From Antitrichia curtipendula (taxonomy: Eukaryota; Streptophyta; Bryopsida; Hypnales; Leucodontaceae): a stretch of 64,000 nucleotides of DNA. Shown here piece after piece: positions 58,249-64,000 of this stretch. Under the pieces are notes generated by a model, which was not told the DNA's origin, searched no databases, and saw only the letters and a program-made list of their open reading frames with translations. Within the stretch, counting starts at the first letter, position 1. Each line of letters begins with the position of its first letter. Where the stretch lies: positions 17,050,001 to 17,114,000 of the forward strand of contig OX579635.1 of NCBI GenBank assembly GCA_951230915.1, given 5' to 3'. The position numbers and the translations under genes are program-made.

Positions 58249-58922
58249 TGGATCTCCAGAGAAGCTTGAGCTTCCCAAAAGGTAGGGACTGCGTGGCTCT
58301 TGTGACAGGGAGAGCAAGACTACTTCTGCACAACCCCAAAAGTACTCGATATCGGTAACACCATTTTTGGAAAGACCAAGAAGTCCTGTTTCAAGACAAC
58401 GTTCATTTTTGCAAGCAGTTCTGTGGAGTCCATGAAAGGAACTGAACCATTTCCGACCGGCAACCCATTCCTACACCTTAGGCTCCTCCATTTCTGATCA
58501 ATTGTATTGTAGATGCTAGCTCACGTACGGCATGGCCAATAGGAGCACCAGAAATGTTTGGGAGGTGTTCATTGAAAGCATAAAATGATCACAACATGTA
58601 CATTGAAAGTCACAATAATCACCTACATCGGTTTTGTAAGGAACCTATGGTTGGAAATTGGTTTGCCTATAGATTGAGAATGGGACAAATAGAACCTTCA
58701 CAAAAAAAAATCATGATAATTTTGTTTTTGAGGGAAAAAATGTCAAAAATTATGAAATCCTACTTAAATCTATTTCTCTATACAAGATTTTTTTTCCTCA
58801 ACCCTCTCCATACCACAGATAGGTTAGATTGCTTAAGTGGTTGAAAATAGGTCGTCATCCTAATAACTATACAATATATTTGAGGTTCCATTGACCATCT
58901 ATTTGTAACTTAAATCTATACC
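58249..58922. other. Spacer without genes
   Basis: It contains GC-moderate unique sequence (58250-58560) and a partial GGTGGTTCTACC-type repeat (about 58600-58870). Confidence 0.3.
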
Positions 58923-59510
58923 TTAACCCCTAAAACCCCGAGGGTGTTTTTTGCCAAAAAACACTCAAAACTACCACTTCTGTTGTATTCACTTAAGGAA
59001 ACCAATTTTTTTTGTTTTTTTGGGAATCTAACCGTAGGATCTTATACTTAACTTGTCTTAGATCATGTAGTAAAAATTTCATCAAATTTGACCGTACGGA
59101 TTGGAAGATAATAGCATTCAAAGTTGAATAAAAAGTTTTTTTCCAAGAAGATGTTTAAGCTGCCCGAAAAACTAAGATTGTCCATAACTTTCTCATCCCT
59201 AGTCCAAATAGAATGAATCAAAGCTTCACGTATAGGTAAGAACATAATCTCTTAAAAACAAATTCCAAAAAAATTATTTTGACATTTTGTAATTTTTTTT
59301 GGGCTGCCCGCCAGTCTCCATTTCTTGCTCATTGTGCCATAACTTTTTCATCGGGCATCCGATTGAAACAAAATTTATATATCCACAAAGCTCTTGCAAA
59401 GCTACACAACCTCAAAAAATCTCAAAAAGATTCACTTCAAATTGAGACAATAGGAACCTATCTGGACCTAAATTGTTCCCAGAGGGAACAAGCGGGGTTT
59501 TAGGGGTTAA
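58923..59510. mobile_element. TTAACCCCTAAAAC repeat family, short copy (588 bp)
   Basis: TTAACCCCTAAAACCCCG and CGGGGTTTTAGGGGTTAA are near-exact inverse ends, relatives of the 35438-36316 element. Non-coding. Confidence 0.75.
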
Positions 59511-59514
59511 ATGA

Positions 59515-60075
59515 GTTTGTTTGTTTGTTTGGTTTGTTACATTAAGATCTTTTGGACCGTGCATCTCCAGGTAGTGTTCTTGGTACCATTGGAACTTTCA
59601 TTTTTATTTTGGTTGTGGCAACAACAGAGGATACTATAGTATATGCTCCAATAGAGAGTAGAAGATTTCACTCATCCGTACTTGAAATGAGGCTACTTTT
59701 TTGTTTGTTTGTTACAATTATAATTTACGAACCATGCACCCTCCAGTGAGTTGTGTTCTTTGTATCATCTTAAAACTCTTCTTTGCACAAGATTTGTTTT
59801 AAATGGCATTTGAACCTATGGTGTGAAAATTATAGATTTTTGAGATATTTTTTAGTTTGAAAATTAAAAAACCACTTTTACTTTTATTTTGATTATGGCA
59901 ATGACAAAGGATAAACTAGTCTATACCTTAAATGAGGCTTTTTGTTTTGTTTTGCTTTGTTTGTTTGTTTGTTATGTTGAGATCACCAAAACCATGTATC
60001 CTCCAATCACATCCTTGGTATTGTTGAAATGTTCTCTATGAGGAGGTGTGCACAAGCTTTGTTTTATGGCATTTG
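59515..60075. repeat. Three imperfect tandem units of 180-240 bp
   Basis: Each unit starts with a TTTGTTTGTT run, then a GAGATC/AAGATC, CCATGYATCCTCCA and CTTGGTATYRTTGAAA sequence. Starts are near 59515, 59700 and 59945. A fourth relative is at 40900-41010. Confidence 0.65.
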
Positions 60076-60324
60076 AACATATAATGTGAAAATTACTGAA
60101 TTAAATTTTTTTATGAATTAAAAAATTTAGTGTAAAAACACTTAATTAGACTATTGACATGTAGTCTTTTCTCATTGATTTGTAGCTCAACACAAAATCT
60201 GTATTAAAGAAATGGAGGTGATGGAGGAAATTCATTCTACTTGCTTACTTTATACATATCCCTTAACTTGTCATTGTCATTAATGGAACCTGTCTGGCTG
60301 GTACAGCCACTTTTGAGTGCATTG

Positions 60325-60360
60325 TGAGTGCATTGTGACATGGATGTCACAATGCACTCA
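60325..60360. repeat. Perfect short palindrome TGAGTGCATTGTGACA
   Basis: TGAGTGCATTGTGACATG and the inverse GATGTCACAATGCACTCA form a hairpin. An extra direct GAGTGCATTGT copy precedes it. Confidence 0.85.
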
Positions 60361-60403
60361 AGGAAAAAAAAAATCGATTTTTTTTTCAATTCCCCCTGCT
60401 GAG

Positions 60404-60604
60404 CCCAATTAATTATTTATTAATTAAATTATTTATTAATTTAATTATTTATTAATTTAATTATTTATTAATTTAATTATTTATTAATTTAATTATTTAT
60501 TAATTTAATTATTTATTAATTTAATTATTTATTAATTTAATTATTTATTAATTTAATTATTTATTAATTTAATTATTTATTAATTTAATTATTTATTAAT
60601 TTAA
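60404..60604. repeat. 16-bp AT tandem array (ATTAATTTAATTATTT)n
   Basis: About twelve nearly identical units. Confidence 0.95.
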
Positions 60605-60669
60605 GTTTTAAGTTTTTAACCCCCCCGCACTTTATAAATTTCAGGGGAAGGTGGGGTGACAATTGATAT

Positions 60670-60830
60670 GGGACAAATTCCATAGTATTTCGTATCCGTA
60701 TATTTGTATGTATCCGTATCCAAATCTGTATAATACATATCATATCATGTATCCCGTATCGTATCCCGTATTCATATCAGTATTCGTACTAGTATCCGTA
60801 TCCATATCAATATCCATATCTGTACTTTTT
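60670..60830. repeat. Degenerate TATCCG/CATATC hexamer array
   Basis: Units TATCCG, TATCCA and CATATC repeat irregularly. Open frames across it (Ser-Ile/Ser-Val or Asp-Met/Asp-Thr) are a consequence of the repeat. Confidence 0.8.
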
Positions 60831-61979
60831 AATTTTTTAAGATCAACGGTGTGGGAGGGGGGAGGGGAATTTTTTTTTTTTAATCGACGGCTGTCATTTT
60901 TTAGCACAGTGAGGGGAGGTGGTATGAACACACAAAACTCAACCAGCCTCTTTTCACCGGATTGTCATTGTGAAGGTTGCCCCTGTGTTTGTTGTTGAAA
61001 AGGGCTTTTTTATCCAAATGTCAATTACTACCACTGTATGCTTACTGTTATGTGGGCCTCAGTTGTGTATGTTCAAAATAAGATAAAAGAACACTTGCTA
61101 AAAATACGTCTTTCAAGATAATGTATTTTTAGATTACATTAATTTCTAAAGGACAATTGTCCATTGAATGGACAATTAAAAATCCAAATAGGTTCCTATG
61201 AAGTCAATTTTGATTGGATGTTCAACAAAATTTTGACACAAGGTGTGAACATGTACCCCTTTAGTAAGAATAAAATTATTTTTCTGATTGGGTGCCCGGA
61301 TTAAATTTATGTTGCCTTGAACTTTTCAAGCAACTTTGAGCAGCTTTTGTAAACCTCCTCCTTTGCAAAATTTGGCAAGTATGTAATTTATATGATACAA
61401 AATTCAAATGTCAAAAAAAATAACCATGTGTAGTGTAAAAAACTCACTCTAAAAGGAGTTAAAGGATGCTAGCCCTATCAGGTAAGGTAAAAAAAAAAAA
61501 ATTCTTCTAACTTCAAATGTTATAATCTTTCAATTTGTACGGTCAAAGTTTTTGAAAATATTTCCACACATTCCTATAGTAGTCTAATATAAATTTGTAT
61601 AGTTGAATTTTGAAAATAACTTTTTCTTTCATTTTTTTTTCATTTCTCTAAAAAGTGGAAGTTTTTCACAATTTTTGCTTGAAATATGCTTCAATACTTT
61701 TAGGGTTAAAAGTATGAGGTAATTAGGCATAATGGGGAGGCAAATAAAAGGAACTCAAGGCTAGAAAGATATGAGTTGTATTGACAATTGTCTTTCTCAA
61801 TATATTTGTGAATAGAGAGAGTCTTGAAGTTTCACCTCATAGTGGGGTGCTTCATGCTAAGATAGACTTAATATTTGTTTTCCTTTGATGTTATTTACTT
61901 CTAAAATCCCAAGGTCTTTATTTCATAAAAAAAAAACCCTCAAAACTACCATTTCTATTGCAAAGAAGAAAAAAAATTA
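60831..61979. other. AT-rich stretch without genes
   Basis: No gene recognised. A TCTTGCAATCT-type internal word of the TTAACCCC family occurs near 61525. Confidence 0.3.
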
Positions 61980-63340
61980 AACTTTTTTTTTTACATATCT
62001 AACCAAAATATCTTGCACTAGAATAGAATGCATGTGTAGAAGAATTCAAAAACTTTGACCACATTGATTGCAAGGTATTTGTGTTTAAAGTGATGAAAAC
62101 AAAATAACTTGAACCATATTTGTGAATGGATTATAAGGCTATGAATCTCTTTAGCTTAATCTTTTCGACTACCAATATTAAATTTAAATAAAAATTATGT
62201 TAAACAATTGAGTTGAAAGTCTAAATTTTTTTTTCTTGAGAAAACAAAATTTGAATTTCATTCTATAAAATACTGTTTAGTACAAGTAGGTACAAGATTG
62301 AAATGAGATGGTACTGAAATACTCTAATCCCAATGGTGGGATTACACTAGAAAGTATACTAAATCTTTTAGACATTTTTTTTTAGAATTATCAAAATTGA
62401 ATCTAAAAAAATCCAATACTAATGCTATTTTTTTAAGAAGATGCTTTTATTGGCTACAAAACAAGAAGCTCCATAACATTCACATTACTAATCCAAATGG
62501 AATGAATAAAAGCTTTCCAAGAAAAAAAAAATTCTCTATAAAATTAAAAAAAATAAATATATATATATATATATTTATTTATTTATTTTTTAAATTAAAA
62601 AAAACACATTTATTTCATGTTTTTGTGAATTTTTTTTATTGCTTGGTGAATTCCATTTTGTCCTGAGGATAGCATAAATTTTGCTCTTGAGCACTGATTG
62701 AAATAAAAATCATATTCCTAAGGAAAATGTGTTATTCTATCTTAAAAAAAGGTTTTAAGAAATCACAACAAAAATTGAGACTACAAGAGCTTACCTGAAA
62801 TCCATTATTTTTTTTGTAGGAATAATGGAATTTAGGAATCAACCCCTAAGTGTCCAAGGCCTTTTTTGAGCTTCTTGGAATTTGTTCAAAGCTAAACAAA
62901 GAATTCAAATTTTGATTAGTTTTTATCAATTTTTCAAAATTTGTGACCTTATAAATTCAAACTAAATGTGTTGTAAATCATATATAAAAAAACAAAAAAA
63001 CAATATCACTTACTGAATGAAAAATTATATTGTTAGATAAAAAATGTATTAAAATTTTTAAAAATTGATTTGAAGTCTTTCAATCAATTTTTTTTTAATT
63101 GACAATCTAAAATTGAGGTCATGATAAAAAGATGAGGCTAAAAGTCATAATATGTATAACCATAGTAGATTTACCACTTCTCAAAATCTATTCTACAATT
63201 TTTTTAATTGAATTTTCTATGTGATTTTTCTTGCAAGATCCAATGTGTTTGAGGAATTGAGGCTTAGCTCCATGAGTCTCTAATACTAAAAGCACTAGAT
63301 TTGCAATAGACACCCTTATACAAATTCTTCAATAAAAAAT
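61980..63340. repeat. Dispersed 1.4 kb repeat, copy 2 (carries the empty site)
   Basis: Colinear with 44600-46200. The 314-bp element of the other copy is absent at about 62858. A short TA run lies at 62556-62575. Confidence 0.75.
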
Positions 63341-63787
63341 CATGAAGAAATTTCCTATAAATAGATTTTTGGTACTTAAAATAATATTTAAAAGGTATTT
63401 GATGGAAAAAAAATATCAAAAATATTTTTTTGAATTTTTTGAATTATTTTGATGTTCTTTCAATGCAAAAATATGGTGCCTTGGATATTTGAGGATTAAA
63501 CCCTTAATCCCTAAAGATCCAAGTGTTCAAATTTCAAACAATAGATGAATGTATACACATCCCAATGCAAGCATGCAAAAGTGTATTTTTCATCCATCAA
63601 GTTTTTTGAAGATCCATGTATTAGATCTTTAACATTTTTCTGGTATAGATTCCAAAATATTTGCTTTGCAAATATTATATAATTCAAAGGTTACTAGTAG
63701 GTCGAGCCTCAAAAAATAATTTTATTAGTTCAAAAATTGATTGACATGGCATCAGGTGTGAATTAAATCATATCAAATGGATGTAGT

Positions 63788-64000
63788 TTAACCCCTAAAG
63801 GACCAGCATGCATTTTTCGGCAGTATAGAAACTGGGCAGGTACCTAAGACTGGAGATTTTCATATTTTTGGCTGAAATTTTAATAGAAGTTGTGCACAAG
63901 GAATACCTTTCATATGCACTAAATTTCATGACATTTGGAAATACGAGTCAAAAGTTATGGTTTAATATGTTACTTTTTTTCTTGGCCGGGCAATCCATGC
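63788..64000. mobile_element. TTAACCCCTAAAGG repeat family, partial copy at window end
   Basis: It starts TTAACCCCTAAAGGACCAGC and is colinear with 37004-37926 and the outer parts of 17863-20773. It continues past the window. Confidence 0.7.

Noticed and set aside
60404..60604. CRISPR array
   Set aside because: Units are contiguous 16-mers with no spacers.
60663..60998. Frames rich in Ser-Ile/Ser-Val (plus) or Asp-Met/Asp-Thr (minus)
   Set aside because: Produced by the degenerate TATCCG hexamer array.

Overview
The window reads as nuclear DNA of a land plant. The main evidence is an intronless L-type lectin receptor kinase, a plant caffeate-type O-methyltransferase relict, GT-AG introns, degenerate TTTAGGG-type telomere-like repeats, and several textbook plant miniature transposons (Stowaway, hAT-like, Tourist/Harbinger-like, CACTA-like ends). 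It is AT-rich, poor in genes and dense in small repeats. I cannot name the species. I saw no reverse transcriptase, integrase, rRNA or CRISPR array.

Layout. 0-12 kb holds host-like genes and their debris. Two divergent, head-to-head members of one unrecognised family lie at 35-1476 (-) and 2381-8346 (+); each has an N-terminal conserved block, a coiled coil and a Cys/His-rich RING-like exon. The second copy has a premature TAG, a 3.2 kb TCCGG-studded segment in its intron position (itself carrying a broken minus-strand ORF), and a hAT-like miniature element inside the zinc-finger exon. Exons of another unrecognised minus-strand gene or genes follow at 8.7-12.0 kb, with a tRNA-like repeat between them. 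12-24.9 kb is almost entirely non-coding repeats: foldbacks, miniature elements with TA duplications, and a solo LTR of 1,975 bp nested in another repeat. 24.9-29.6 kb is richer in GC and contains a broken pogo/Tigger-type DDE transposase gene with one recognisable intron. 31.4-33.6 kb contains the two best intact-looking genes: a spliced three-helix membrane protein, and a small protein with a Pro-Thr repeat tail starting 50 nt later. 34-51 kb is again repeats: two large foldbacks, an element family dated by an empty site elsewhere in the window, and a Tourist-like element. 51.4-55.3 kb holds two pseudogenes, the lectin receptor kinase (two in-frame stops, one at the catalytic HRD arginine) and an O-methyltransferase, separated by a Stowaway element. 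55.3-64 kb is repeats, including a 16-bp AT satellite and tandem 200-240 bp units.

The recurring theme is decay. Five conserved reading frames are each open except for one or two in-frame stops (a sixth decayed gene, the O-methyltransferase relict, is broken by frameshifts), and most other sequence can be assigned to about a dozen small repeat families present in two or more copies here. The most unusual signals are two kilobase-scale arrays of a short palindromic word (TCCGG/TCCGGA in 3.42-6.59 kb; CCAAWTTGG in the solo LTR), a nearly perfect 76-bp-arm hairpin, and the paired zinc-finger family whose stop codon sits just before a splice donor in both copies.
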